From NCBI GenBank assembly GCA_947489085.1, contig CANLCJ010000005.1:62001-126000 (forward strand): a DNA stretch of 64,000 nucleotides. Direction: 5' to 3'. The position numbers and the translations under genes were made by a program. Positions 1-8,710 of the stretch are shown here, in pieces. The notes below the pieces were generated by a model that was not told the origin of the DNA, did not search any database, and was given only the letters and a program-made list of their open reading frames with translations. Each line of letters opens with the position of its first letter. Positions within the stretch are counted from its first letter, which is position 1. Source of the DNA: an uncultured Flavobacteriaceae bacterium. Lineage in GTDB: Bacteria > Bacteroidota > Bacteroidia > Flavobacteriales > Flavobacteriaceae.

Positions 1-1313
1 GTACCAGCTTCGGGATTAGGATTGTTGAAATTGGGGACTATTTGCTGTGCATCGAAAAACCCTAACTGTCCAAGTTCTCTAACGGTACGCAGTACGTTAG
101 ATTTGCTATATAACTGTCCTGGTCTTGTACGCAACTCTCTATAAATAACATGGTCGTTTGTTTTGTTGTTGCCCACAACAGATACATTGTTAAAGTAAGC
201 AGGTTTACCTTCAGATATACGCACCTCGATGTCTATAACGTTATTATCTGCACTTACCTCTACAGGGCTTATATTAGAAAATAAATAACCGTTGTTTTGG
301 TACAGGTTCGCAATATCTACAGCATCAGGTCTTGAGTCGTCTTGTATGCGTTTTTGCAGAAGTACACCGTTATAGGTGTCTCCTTTATTAATGCGTATAT
401 AATTTCTAAGTTGTTTATCCGTATAAACAGTATTTCCTATAAAGTCTATATTTCCAAATTTATAGGGTTCTCCCTCTTCGAGCTTGATGTATAAAGAAAT
501 GGTTTCACCATCGTTAACAGCTACACTATCGGATACCACACGAGCGTCTCGATAACCGTTTTCAGCATATTTGTCAACAAGGTTAGAAAGATCTGCTTGA
601 TACGCAGAGTCAATAAACTTAGAACGTTTTAAAATACGTAGTCTATTTATTTTCTTTGTACTTTTCATGGCCTTTCTTAAAGCTTTATCATTTAAAGCCT
701 TGTTTCCATAAAATACAATATCTTTAATTTTAACCTTTTCGCCTTTATCTACAGCAACAACCATATTTACTTTAGCTTTACCTGTAGAATCGGCTATTTT
801 AAATGTGTTAATATTAACTTTGGTGTTGTAAAAGCCCTGCTTTTTATATTTTTTTACTAAAAAGTTTTTTGTTGTTGTTATCAGGTTTTCGGTAACTTTA
901 GTGCCTTTCTTCAGCTTGTTATCGTTTATAATTTCTTCTACTTTGCTGTCTTTTACACCAGTGACTTTAATGTCTTCTAGTTGTGGCAAATCTGCCAACT
1001 TTATTTCGAGATATGCTTTGTTACCATCTACATTTTTCAGGTAAATTTCAATATCACTAAATAGTTTAGAGTTCCAAAGTTTTTTAATAGCACTGGCAAT
1101 ATCTTCTCCGGGTATATTTATTTCTTTTCCTTTTCTTAGTCCAGAATAAGTAACTATGGTGTTTTTGTTAAATGAGGTGTTTCCAGATACGGAAACATCT
1201 TCTAAAATATAAGTCTTTCCGCTGTCGTAACTATTGTTTTGTCCTTGAAGTGTAAAGCTAAAAGCAATACATACTATTGTTATACAATGGCATAAAGAAA
1301 CTTTAAATAACAT
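1..1313 (-). CDS. bamA: Outer membrane assembly factor BamA (Omp85), N-terminal part, cut by window edge
   Basis: BamA inserts beta-barrel proteins into the outer membrane. The reading frame opens at the ATG at 1313 and stays open to base 1, giving about 437 residues. A signal peptide (hydrophobic to about residue 22) is followed by repeated POTRA-like modules with the typical 'V.GN..FN...I' openings, for example near residue 40 and later 'DIVFYGNKALND' and 'NIDFIGNTVYTD'. The C-terminal barrel lies beyond the window. The start is only 4 bases after the uppS stop, so the gene is the distal member of the leftward CBS-nadK-DUF6089-uppS operon, a standard flavobacterial arrangement. Assignment is firm; only completeness is unknown. 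Confidence 0.93.
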   Translation of the reverse strand, partial: MLFKVSLCHCITIVCIAFSFTLQGQNNSYDSGKTYILEDVSVSGNTSFNKNTIVTYSGLRKGKEINIPGEDIASAIKKLWNSKLFSDIEIYLKNVDGNKAYLEIKLADLPQLEDIKVTGVKDSKVEEIINDNKLKKGTKVTENLITTTKNFLVKKYKKQGFYNTKVNINTFKIADSTGKAKVNMVVAVDKGEKVKIKDIVFYGNKALNDKALRKAMKSTKKINRLRILKRSKFIDSAYQADLSNLVDKYAENGYRDARVVSDSVAVNDGETISLYIKLEEGEPYKFGNIDFIGNTVYTDKQLRNYIRINKGDTYNGVLLQKRIQDDSRPDAVDIANLYQNNGYLFSNISPVEVSADNNVIDIEVRISEGKPAYFNNVSVVGNNKTNDHVIYRELRTRPGQLYSKSNVLRTVRELGQLGFFDAQQIVPNFNNPNPEAG

Positions 1314-1317
1314 TGTA

Positions 1318-2058
1318 TTAACTAAGTTGTTCACTTGTTTTCCCAAATCGTCTTTCTCTTTTTTGATATTCTATAATAGCTTTATACAAATCTTCTTTGG
1401 TAAAATCAGGCCAAAGTACTTCGGTAAAATACAGTTCGGCATAAGCTATTTGCCAAAGTAAAAAATTACTGATACGCTGCTCTCCACTAGTTCTAATAAG
1501 AAGATCTACATCTGGTAAATTTTGCGTGTAAAGATGCTTATTAATAATGGATTCATCAATATTTTCTATTGAAATTATGTTATTTTTAACTTTACTAGTA
1601 ATTTCTTTTATAGCATGTGTTAATTCTTCTCTAGAGCCATAGCTTAGAGCTAATGTAAGCGTCATTCTACTATTATTTTTTGTAGAATTGATGACCTCTT
1701 TTAACTCTTCATGTACTTTTTTAGGCAACATGTTTAGATTGCCTATGGCAGTTAATCTTATGTCGTTGTCCTGTAGTGTTTTAATTTCTTTTTTTAAAGA
1801 AGAAATTAATAATTTCATTAAAGTTTTAACTTCTAACCTCGGGCGGTTCCAGTTTTCTGTAGAAAAGGCGTAGAGCGTAAGGTTTAGAATACCCAACTCG
1901 GCAGATGCCTCAACAACCTGACGCACAGATTTGGTGCCGTTTTCATGACCAAAAGCTCGAATCATACCCTTTTGCTTTGCCCAACGGCCATTACCATCCA
2001 TTATAATAGCAATGTGTTTGGGTAAAATATCTGTGTGTATATGTACTTTTAAGCTCAT
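1318..2058 (-). CDS. uppS: Isoprenyl transferase (undecaprenyl diphosphate synthase)
   Basis: This cis-prenyltransferase condenses isopentenyl diphosphate onto farnesyl diphosphate to make the C55 lipid carrier for peptidoglycan and glycan export. The 246 residues match the family length. The signature HIAIIMDGNGRWA sits at residues 15-27 with the catalytic Asp at 21, and the C-terminal RTSGEQRISNFLLWQ motif, which binds diphosphate, is present. It lies one base downstream of the DUF6089 gene and 4 bases upstream of bamA, so translation is probably coupled through the operon. Confidence 0.96.
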   Translation of the reverse strand: MSLKVHIHTDILPKHIAIIMDGNGRWAKQKGMIRAFGHENGTKSVRQVVEASAELGILNLTLYAFSTENWNRPRLEVKTLMKLLISSLKKEIKTLQDNDIRLTAIGNLNMLPKKVHEELKEVINSTKNNSRMTLTLALSYGSREELTHAIKEITSKVKNNIISIENIDESIINKHLYTQNLPDVDLLIRTSGEQRISNFLLWQIAYAELYFTEVLWPDFTKEDLYKAIIEYQKRERRFGKTSEQLS

Positions 2059-2059
2059 T

Positions 2060-2749
2060 TTAATTAACGCAATAACAAGGATTTTTTCCGAAAGTGTAAG
2101 TTAGTGTGATTCCAGAGAATACATACCAATCATTATTATTAATATTACCAAATCTAAAATCTTCTAAGGCATCATTATCTGGTACACTACCATCTATGCT
2201 ATCAGAGAAAGTATATCGAGCTCCTACTTCTAAGCCCAAAATAAGTTGTTTTATAAAACGCATTTTAAAACCTAATACCATAGGAATACCAAATGCCCAA
2301 CTTTTAGACCTTTCTGATGTAAATGTACCATTAGCATCAAAAAAGTAATTGTCGAAATTAGCAGCAGTTATTCCAGTATATAAGTAGGGAGTTGCTACAG
2401 GTCTTCCGGTATGTAGATTAAAGTCTATAAATGTAAATTCCATACCTGCAGACAGCTCGAAAGCACGAGTGCTAAAGCTAAAGTCGCGTTGTTGGCGTCT
2501 TAAATCGTCAGAATCTGCATCATCACCTTCAAATTGCGTAAAAATTGCAGAAAACCTATAAGAATGTCTAGAACTTCTATTCCATTTGTAAATACCCCCA
2601 AAGGCAAAAGTGTCTGGAGAAATAAAATCTGTAGCTCCAACATCACCTATAACATTACTTCCTCCAGCAAACACACCGATTTCGTGTATTTGAGAAAAAC
2701 TTAATTGTAGAGATAATACGCTAAGTATGAATAGATTTAACTGTCGCAT
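2060..2749 (-). CDS. DUF6089-family outer membrane beta-barrel protein
   Basis: A 229-residue predicted secreted protein. A signal peptide (to about residue 19, ending SFSQ) is followed by alternating amphipathic strands rich in aromatic residues and glycine ('GVFAGGSNVIGDVG', 'LGLEVGARYTFSD') and a final aromatic strand, as in small outer membrane barrels. This Bacteroidota-specific family is regularly found between nadK and uppS/bamA, so a role in outer membrane assembly is plausible but unproven. A TATATTTG promoter element lies 17 bases upstream, so it can probably be transcribed independently of nadK. Confidence 0.82.
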   Translation of the reverse strand: MRQLNLFILSVLSLQLSFSQIHEIGVFAGGSNVIGDVGATDFISPDTFAFGGIYKWNRSSRHSYRFSAIFTQFEGDDADSDDLRRQQRDFSFSTRAFELSAGMEFTFIDFNLHTGRPVATPYLYTGITAANFDNYFFDANGTFTSERSKSWAFGIPMVLGFKMRFIKQLILGLEVGARYTFSDSIDGSVPDNDALEDFRFGNINNNDWYVFSGITLTYTFGKNPCYCVN

Positions 2750-2765
2750 AGTAGTTTAAAGTTTG

Positions 2766-2773
2766 CAAATATA
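2766..2773 (-). promoter_or_regulatory. Flavobacterial -7 element upstream of the DUF6089-uppS-bamA genes
   Basis: The minus strand reads TATATTTG, matching the Bacteroidota consensus TAnnTTTG, 17 bases before the DUF6089 start. I see no clear TTTG -33 box, only a partial match (ATTG) about 21 bases further upstream. Confidence 0.45.
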
Positions 2774-2852
2774 ATAAATAAGATGAGCCTATAGCAATTT
2801 GATATTGAATAGTATGTGAGTAAAACAGAAAATCTATAAAAATATTGCTCAA

Positions 2853-3740
2853 TTAGTTGCGATTGTCTTCTCCCCAAAGCATTTTTTTGCGTAGTGTTTT
2901 TAAAAAGCTTTCATCTAAAAGATCGATCATTTTTATTTTAAAGTCAGCTTTTTTTATTTTAATAATAGTGCCGTTGTTAAGAGTTGCTATTCTGGAATCT
3001 AGAGAGACCAAATGCTGTTGTTCTCTGCCACTAACCTTAAGTTGAATTTCTGTAGAGTCTGGAATTACCAGTGGGCGTGCACTTAAATTGTGCGGAGCTA
3101 TTGGAGTTAATACAAAGCCATTGGCACCTGGTGTAATAACAGGACCACCACAACTAAGCGAATAACCAGTAGATCCTGTTGGAGTAGATACTATAAGACC
3201 ATCACTCCAGTAGGATGTTAAATATTCATTGTCTAAAAGTGTCTCTACGGTTATCATAGAGGTGGTGTTCTTTCTACTAACCGCAACTTCGTTTAAAGCA
3301 AAATTTAGCTCCAAAACATCACTGTTTTCTGGCTCGGTTTTTACCGAAAGTAAAGAACGCTCTGAAATTTTATAACGACCATCAATAATATTTTGCATGG
3401 CTGTTTCTATATCTTCCACTTGTATGGTGGCTAAAAAACCAAGCCTTCCTGTGTTTATACCAACAATTGGAATATCTAAAGCGGCCACGAAGGTTATCGC
3501 TCTAAGAATAGTGCCATCTCCACCAATGCTTACCAGCAAATCGAAAGACTTATCTAAAACCTCGAAAGTTTCGAAGGTCTCATAAAAGGCTTTGTTACAA
3601 GATACAGACTTTAATAATTCCGAAAATTCAGATTCAATATAAACTTCAATATTTTTTTTAGACACATAATTTAACAATGTGTCTACAGAGGTAAGCGTAT
3701 ATGTGTTGTTAAATCTGCCAAAAACTGCTATCTTCATCAT
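2853..3740 (-). CDS. nadK: NAD kinase
   Basis: Phosphorylates NAD to NADP in the cytoplasm. The 295 residues carry the diagnostic GGDGT motif at 73-77, NTGRLGFL at 96-103 and TPTGSTGYS at 186-194, followed by the glycine-rich 'GGPVITP' segment. The start overlaps the stop of the upstream CBS-domain gene by one base (TAATG), which indicates translational coupling. Two ATG codons stand in tandem at the start; either may be used. Confidence 0.96.
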   Translation of the reverse strand: MMKIAVFGRFNNTYTLTSVDTLLNYVSKKNIEVYIESEFSELLKSVSCNKAFYETFETFEVLDKSFDLLVSIGGDGTILRAITFVAALDIPIVGINTGRLGFLATIQVEDIETAMQNIIDGRYKISERSLLSVKTEPENSDVLELNFALNEVAVSRKNTTSMITVETLLDNEYLTSYWSDGLIVSTPTGSTGYSLSCGGPVITPGANGFVLTPIAPHNLSARPLVIPDSTEIQLKVSGREQQHLVSLDSRIATLNNGTIIKIKKADFKIKMIDLLDESFLKTLRKKMLWGEDNRN

Positions 3741-4399
3741 TACATGTTTAGGTATTTTGTTAAGTAAGCCGAGCGGTCTTTTAAGCTCTGCGTAAAACTA
3801 TCCTCTTCGTGTCCAGATGCGATAGTGTAGCTGTATCTTCGAAACGTCTGAATAATATCATTTAACCCTGTGTTACCAATTTTCAATGTAATTTGAACAA
3901 TTTCGTTTTGCATTTTCGAAATAAAAGCACCTAATAATTTACCGTTATTCGATTCTACAATTTGGCTTATCTCGCTAAATGAATAATCGTTAGCTCCTTT
4001 TTCTATAACTAGAACACCGCCATTTTCAAAGAAAAATGGAGATTCGTTAAATAAACCAATAATATCATTAAGTTCGTAGTAACCAATATAATCGTTTTTC
4101 TCGTTAAGAATAGGCATAATATTAGCCGAGTTTTGAGCAAAAGCCTCTAAAACGTCTAGCCACATTGTAGTATCTCTAACAAAAAAATCTTCTAAGGCAT
4201 AGGTATATTCGTTTATAGATTTATTGCCATCGAAGCAATGCACATCTGTTTCAAAAAAAGTACCTATAAACACATCGTTTTCATCTATAACGGGAATATG
4301 AGAATAGGTAAGTTGGTTAAACAATTGCTTTAAATCACTTATTTTACCGTCACTTTTTAGCGGTTTAATGTCATTAATAACGAATTCTGAAAGTCTCAT
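3740..4399 (-). CDS. CBS-domain protein (CBS pair with C-terminal ACT-like region)
   Basis: A 219-residue soluble protein. The first 130 residues look like two CBS modules ('FNQLTYSHIPVIDENDVFIGTF' style repeats; 'ANIMPILNEKNDYIGYYEL'), which usually bind adenosine nucleotides. The last 80 residues ('IVQITLKIGNTGLNDIIQTFRRYSYTI') resemble an ACT-like regulatory fold. It is the first gene of the leftward operon and is coupled to nadK, so sensing the adenylate or NAD pool is a reasonable inference. No catalytic motif is visible. Confidence 0.8.
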   Translation of the reverse strand: MRLSEFVINDIKPLKSDGKISDLKQLFNQLTYSHIPVIDENDVFIGTFFETDVHCFDGNKSINEYTYALEDFFVRDTTMWLDVLEAFAQNSANIMPILNEKNDYIGYYELNDIIGLFNESPFFFENGGVLVIEKGANDYSFSEISQIVESNNGKLLGAFISKMQNEIVQITLKIGNTGLNDIIQTFRRYSYTIASGHEEDSFTQSLKDRSAYLTKYLNM

Positions 4400-4461
4400 G
4401 GCTAAAGTGTGTTACACTGCAAATTAATCAAAAAAATAGCATTTAAGGCTGTTCTAGTTTG

Positions 4462-4469
4462 TATTTTTG
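4462..4469 (+). promoter_or_regulatory. pdxJ -7 promoter element
   Basis: TATTTTTG (consensus TAnnTTTG) lies 19 bases before the pdxJ ATG, in the divergent interval with the CBS-domain gene. No convincing -33 TTTG is visible at the expected spacing. Confidence 0.5.
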
Positions 4470-4488
4470 TGATTAAAATTGAAAATTA

Positions 4489-5202
4489 ATGACTAAGCTA
4501 AGTGTAAATATCAACAAGATAGCCACTTTAAGAAATTCTAGAGGCGGAGATACGCCTAATGTTCTACAATTTGCTAAAGATGCTCAGCGTTTTGGAGCAG
4601 AAGGTATTACCATACACCCTAGGCCAGACGAGCGGCATATTCGTTACCAAGATGCTAGAGATTTAAAACCAGAAGTTTATACAGAATACAATATAGAAGG
4701 CAAACCAATTCCCACTTTTATGAAGTTGGTTTTAGAGACAAAGCCTACACAAGTAACACTAGTGCCAGATGCTGAAGAAGCAATTACCAGTAATGCGGGG
4801 TGGGATACTTTAAAACACAAGGCGTTTTTAACAGAGGTAATTAAAGAGTTTCAGGCAAACGGTATAAGAACTTCTATTTTTGTAGATCCTGTTTTAGCGC
4901 AAATAGAAGGCGCTAAAGCTACAGGAACAGACCGTATAGAATTGTATACCGAAGCCTTTGCACACCAATACAGCTTAGGGAACGAAGCAGGGATATTGCC
5001 CTACACCGAGAGTGCAATACTTGCTAATAAATTAGATTTGGGTATTAATGCAGGGCACGATTTATCTCTGGACAATATACAGTTTTTTAAGGCGAATATT
5101 CCTAACCTTTTGGAGGTTTCCATAGGTCATGCTTTAATAGCTGAAAGCCTTTATTTGGGGGCAGAAAACGTAATACAAATGTATTTGCATAAATTGAAAT
5201 AG
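4489..5202 (+). CDS. pdxJ: Pyridoxine 5'-phosphate synthase
   Basis: Condenses 1-deoxyxylulose 5-phosphate with 3-amino-1-hydroxyacetone phosphate in the last ring-forming step of vitamin B6 synthesis. The 237-residue length and features match: 'LSVNINKIATLRNSRGG' at the N-terminus, 'GITIHPRPDERHI' near residue 41, 'GINAGHDLSLDN' and the terminal 'VSIGHALIAESL'. It is divergent from the CBS-nadK operon and followed by a hydrolase gene 33 bases downstream. Confidence 0.96.
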   Translation: MTKLSVNINKIATLRNSRGGDTPNVLQFAKDAQRFGAEGITIHPRPDERHIRYQDARDLKPEVYTEYNIEGKPIPTFMKLVLETKPTQVTLVPDAEEAITSNAGWDTLKHKAFLTEVIKEFQANGIRTSIFVDPVLAQIEGAKATGTDRIELYTEAFAHQYSLGNEAGILPYTESAILANKLDLGINAGHDLSLDNIQFFKANIPNLLEVSIGHALIAESLYLGAENVIQMYLHKLK

Positions 5203-5235
5203 AATAATTTTACAGATCTAAAAAACAGTTAGCCA

Positions 5236-6012
5236 GTGGCACAGGATAAAATTTTACATTCAAATATTATAGGAGAGGGTATCCCATTTGTAATATTACA
5301 TGGGTTTTTAGGCACAGGAGATAATTGGAAAACACATGGTAAGCATCTGGCAGCTTCTGGGTACGAGGTGCATTTGGTAGACCAGCGTAACCACGGCCAT
5401 AGTTTTCACGACGAGGCTTTTAATTATGAGGTGCTTGCAGAAGATCTTAAGCGGTATTGCGACATAAAGCAGCTTAAAAACATCGTGCTATTGGGGCATT
5501 CTATGGGAGGGAAAACGGCAATGTTATTTTCAACCCTATATCCAGAATTGGTCGACAAACTTTTAGTAGCAGACATTTCGCCTCGATTTTATCCAGTACA
5601 TCACGATGCCATTTTGGAAGGATTAAGTACATTAAATTTTAACGAAATTACCAGTAGAGGCGCTGCCGATAAAGCTTTAAGCACTTCTGTTACAGAAGCA
5701 GGAACACGGCAATTTTTACTAAAAAACCTATACTGGAAAGAAAAAGGAAAACTGGACCTGCGCATAAATTTAGAGGTGCTATATCGTGAAGTAGCAGAGG
5801 TTGGAGAGGCCTTACCAAGTTATGCAAGATTCGAGAAAAAAACCTTATTTTTACGAGGAGATCGGTCCGAATATATAGGTTTAGAGGACACATCTATTAT
5901 AAAGAATCATTTTCCTGAGGCCACTATTGTAACTATTGCCAATGCAGGACACTGGTTGCACGCCGAAAACCCTAAAGACTTTTTTCAAGCTGTAATTGAT
6001 TTTTTAACGTAA
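5236..6012 (+). CDS. Alpha/beta-fold hydrolase (YbfF-like esterase)
   Basis: A 258-residue single-domain hydrolase. The oxyanion segment 'HGFLGTGDNW' is near residue 22, the nucleophile elbow GHSMGG has Ser 89, and the catalytic His lies in 'NAGHWLHAENP' near the C-terminus. This pattern matches the YbfF acyl-CoA/ester hydrolase group; the true substrate cannot be read. The start is GTG: there is no in-frame ATG upstream and the next in-frame candidates would remove the first beta strand. It follows pdxJ closely and is probably co-transcribed. Confidence 0.86.
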   Translation: MAQDKILHSNIIGEGIPFVILHGFLGTGDNWKTHGKHLAASGYEVHLVDQRNHGHSFHDEAFNYEVLAEDLKRYCDIKQLKNIVLLGHSMGGKTAMLFSTLYPELVDKLLVADISPRFYPVHHDAILEGLSTLNFNEITSRGAADKALSTSVTEAGTRQFLLKNLYWKEKGKLDLRINLEVLYREVAEVGEALPSYARFEKKTLFLRGDRSEYIGLEDTSIIKNHFPEATIVTIANAGHWLHAENPKDFFQAVIDFLT

Positions 6013-6026
6013 ATTTTTTTTGAACA

Positions 6027-6374
6027 ATGAAATATCTCACACAATTATTAATTACCGCTTTAGCAGTATGTTTTTTAGCTTACGTACTACCAGGAGTGTT
6101 TGTTAAAGGTTACGTCTCGGCAATTGGAGTGGCACTAGTGCTTTCTGTATTAAACATATTAGTAAAACCAATCATAGTCTTGTTAACATTACCTGTTACC
6201 ATATTAACATTAGGCATATTTCTATTTGTAATCAATGCTGTAATTATAATTTTGGCAGATAAACTTTTAGCAGGCTTTTCGGTATCAGGCTTTTGGAGTG
6301 CATTGCTGTTTAGTATCTTGCTTTCTTTTACACAATCTCTATTATATTCTGTTTTTAAAACAGATAAAAAGTAA
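6027..6374 (+). CDS. Phage-holin-family (YvlD-like) small membrane protein
   Basis: 115 residues forming about four hydrophobic helices ('LLITALAVCFLAYVLPGVF', 'AIGVALVLSVLNILV', 'VTILTLGIFLFVINAVIIIL', 'LFSILLSFTQSLLYSVF'). The 'KPI..LLTLPVTILTLGIF..VIN' core is typical of the YvlD/DUF360 four-helix family, which databases list under phage holin family 4 although it is chromosomal and widespread. It starts 14 bases after the hydrolase gene. Function unknown; nothing suggests lysis. Confidence 0.78.
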   Translation: MKYLTQLLITALAVCFLAYVLPGVFVKGYVSAIGVALVLSVLNILVKPIIVLLTLPVTILTLGIFLFVINAVIIILADKLLAGFSVSGFWSALLFSILLSFTQSLLYSVFKTDKK

Positions 6375-6397
6375 CTATAAATCAACCGTTTAAAAAC

Positions 6398-6428
6398 TTT
6401 GTTAGGATACAAAAATATATTAATTTTG
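6398..6428 (+). promoter_or_regulatory. tig promoter, exact match to flavobacterial consensus
   Basis: TTTG at 6398-6401, exactly 19 bases, then TAATTTTG at 6421-6428. This is the full -33/-7 consensus recognised by Bacteroidota sigma-A. Transcription should start near 6434, about 70 bases before the tig ATG. Confidence 0.75.
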
Positions 6429-6502
6429 CATCCCAATTTTAATTAGAAAACTATTGGGTATTTCCTAATAAATAATTGCCATTTAGGCTCATATCATTAA
6501 AA

Positions 6503-7831
6503 ATGAATATTACAAGAGAAAACGTAGATGCATTAAATGCGGTAGTAAAAGTAGATATTGCTAAGGAAGATTACAGTGATAAAGTTGAAAAAATACTAAC
6601 AGATTACCGTAAAACAGCCAATATTCCTGGATTTAGAAAAGGGCATGTGCCAATGGGTATGGTAAAAAAGCAATATGGTAAAGCTGTATTGGTAGATGAG
6701 GTTAATAAATTATTGCAGGATGCATTAAATAAATATCTAACAGAAGAAAAGCTAGACGTTTTAGGGCAGCCTTTACCTAAACCTCAAGACAATATTAACT
6801 GGGATTCCGATTCTTTTTCTTTCGAATTCGAATTAGGTTTAGCACCAGAATTTAATGTGGATTTAAACGGTAAAGACGCCATAACACATTACACTATTGT
6901 TGCAGACGATAAGATGATAGATGAGCAAATAGAGCGCATCCAAAAACAATACGGTAAAGTAACGCCTCAAGAAGAAGTTGTTTTAGATAGCGAGATTACT
7001 GGTACTTACAAGAACGAAGACGAAGGTATAGACAATACCGTAACATTAACTTTAGACAAATTTAAAGGAGAAGCTACTGCAAAGCAATTTGTAGGAGCTA
7101 AAGTAGGAGATGTTATTGTTTTAAAAACTAAAGACCTTTACGAAGACGATCATGAATTAATGCATGCTCTAAAAATAGAACATGATAAAGTTCATGGTTT
7201 AGATATAGAGGTATCTTTTACTATTACAGAAATTAACGAAAGAACGCTTGCCGATTTAGATCAAGATTTGTTCGATAAAATATTTCCAGGTGGCGAGGTA
7301 ACATCTGTTACAGAGGTTAGAGAAAAAATAAAAGAAGACGCTGAAAAGCAATTTAAGCAACAATCTGACCAAAAGTTGCTTAACGATGTTACAGAATACC
7401 TAGTGGCCAATACAACATTCGATTTGCCAGCAGCATTTTTAACAAAATGGTTACAAACCTCTGGAGAAAAAGAAATAGACGAAGCAGAAGCTAAAGAAGA
7501 GTACGAGAAATCTGAAAAAAGTTTACGCTACCAATTAATAGAAGGCAAGCTTATTCAAGATAACGACATAAAAGTTACCATAGAAGATATTAAAGGGCAT
7601 GCTAAAGAAATGATCAAAGCACAAATGGCACAATTTGGGCAAATGAATCCTAGCGATGAGGAGTTAGATGGTATAGCAGCTAGAGTTTTAGGTAATCAAG
7701 AAGAAGCAAGACGCATCTCAGAGCAATTGGTAAGCCAGAAGCTTATTGCTTTGTATAAAGAAAAAGCTAATTTGGAAGCTAAAGAATTGAGTTACGAAAA
7801 CTTTGTTAAAGAAGTTTACGGCGACAAATAA
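6503..7831 (+). CDS. tig: Trigger factor
   Basis: Ribosome-associated chaperone that receives nascent chains. 442 residues from the ATG at 6503. I prefer this start to an in-frame TTG at 6476, because MNITRENV is the usual flavobacterial N-terminus and the longer form has no support. The ribosome-docking signature GFRKGHVP is at residues 43-50. A central FKBP-like domain (about 150-240) and a helical C-terminal arm follow. It is monocistronic, with a consensus promoter and a strong 12-bp terminator, and precedes clpP and clpX as in many bacteria. Confidence 0.95.
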   Translation: MNITRENVDALNAVVKVDIAKEDYSDKVEKILTDYRKTANIPGFRKGHVPMGMVKKQYGKAVLVDEVNKLLQDALNKYLTEEKLDVLGQPLPKPQDNINWDSDSFSFEFELGLAPEFNVDLNGKDAITHYTIVADDKMIDEQIERIQKQYGKVTPQEEVVLDSEITGTYKNEDEGIDNTVTLTLDKFKGEATAKQFVGAKVGDVIVLKTKDLYEDDHELMHALKIEHDKVHGLDIEVSFTITEINERTLADLDQDLFDKIFPGGEVTSVTEVREKIKEDAEKQFKQQSDQKLLNDVTEYLVANTTFDLPAAFLTKWLQTSGEKEIDEAEAKEEYEKSEKSLRYQLIEGKLIQDNDIKVTIEDIKGHAKEMIKAQMAQFGQMNPSDEELDGIAARVLGNQEEARRISEQLVSQKLIALYKEKANLEAKELSYENFVKEVYGDK

Positions 7832-7855
7832 TCAAATAATATTTCATTATATTTA

Positions 7856-7884
7856 TGCGCTTAAATTGTTAAAATTTAAGCGCA
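7856..7884 (+). terminator. tig terminator
   Basis: A perfect 12-bp stem (TGCGCTTAAATT / AATTTAAGCGCA) with a 5-base loop, followed by TTTTGCTTT. It starts 24 bases after the tig stop. Confidence 0.8.
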
Positions 7885-7961
7885 TTTTGCTTTAAAAGAA
7901 TTAACATTAATCGTCCAGATGTATTATCTTCAGGATACCAATTATAAAATAAAAACCTTAT

Positions 7962-8636
7962 ATGGATTACGCTAAAGAGTTTGAAAAATTTGCGATTAAA
8001 GATCAAGGTATTAATAGTGCCTACTACGATAAAATTATAAGTAGTATGTACCCAACAAATTTAACGCCAAACATTATTGAAGAGCGCCAAATGAATATTG
8101 CTATTTTCGATGTGTTTTCACGTTTAATGATGGATAGAATTATATTTCTAGGTACAGGTATTAACGACCAAGTAGCTAATATTATTCAAGCACAACTGTT
8201 ATTTTTAGAGAGTGTCGATGCCTCTAAAGACATTCAAATTTATATAAATTCTCCAGGAGGAAGCGTTTATGCTGGTTTAGGGATTTACGATACCATGCAG
8301 TTTATAAAACCAGATGTAGCCACAATATGTACAGGAATGGCAGCTTCTATGGGTGCCGTTTTGCTTTGCGCAGGAGAAAAAGGAAAGCGCAGTGGCTTAA
8401 CCCACTCTAGAGTAATGATACACCAACCTTTAGGAGGTGCGCAAGGCCAAGCTAGTGATATTGAAATCACAGCAAGAGAAATTTTAACACTTAAAGAAGA
8501 GTTGTATAAAATTATAAGCAAACACTCTGGACAAGATTACGATAAAGTATACGAAGATAGCGATAGAGACTATTGGATGAAAGCCGATAAAGCTAAGGAA
8601 TACGGCATGATAGACGAGATATTAGCCAGAAATTAA
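7962..8636 (+). CDS. clpP: ATP-dependent Clp protease proteolytic subunit
   Basis: The barrel-shaped serine peptidase of the ClpXP/ClpAP proteases. 224 residues. The nucleophile Ser 129 is in GMAASMGA, the catalytic His 154 in '[19 protein letters not shown]', and the Asp in 'DRDYWM' near 203. The roughly 30-residue N-terminal extension before the core is usual for this lineage and may be a processed propeptide. clpX follows 74 bases downstream. Confidence 0.97.
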   Translation: MDYAKEFEKFAIKDQGINSAYYDKIISSMYPTNLTPNIIEERQMNIAIFDVFSRLMMDRIIFLGTGINDQVANIIQAQLLFLESVDASKDIQIYINSPGGSVYAGLGIYDTMQFIKPDVATICTGMAASMGAVLLCAGEKGKRSGLTHSRVMIHQPLGGAQGQASDIEITAREILTLKEELYKIISKHSGQDYDKVYEDSDRDYWMKADKAKEYGMIDEILARN

Positions 8637-8710
8637 AAAAAATCGTACTTTTATACCCCCTAACAAAGACAAGCCTTGCAATAGGTAAATGTCTTTAAAT
8701 TAAATAATTG

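Noticed and set aside
6476-6502. Upstream TTG start for trigger factor
   Set aside because: The ATG at 6503 gives the normal trigger factor N-terminus; the extension is not conserved-looking.
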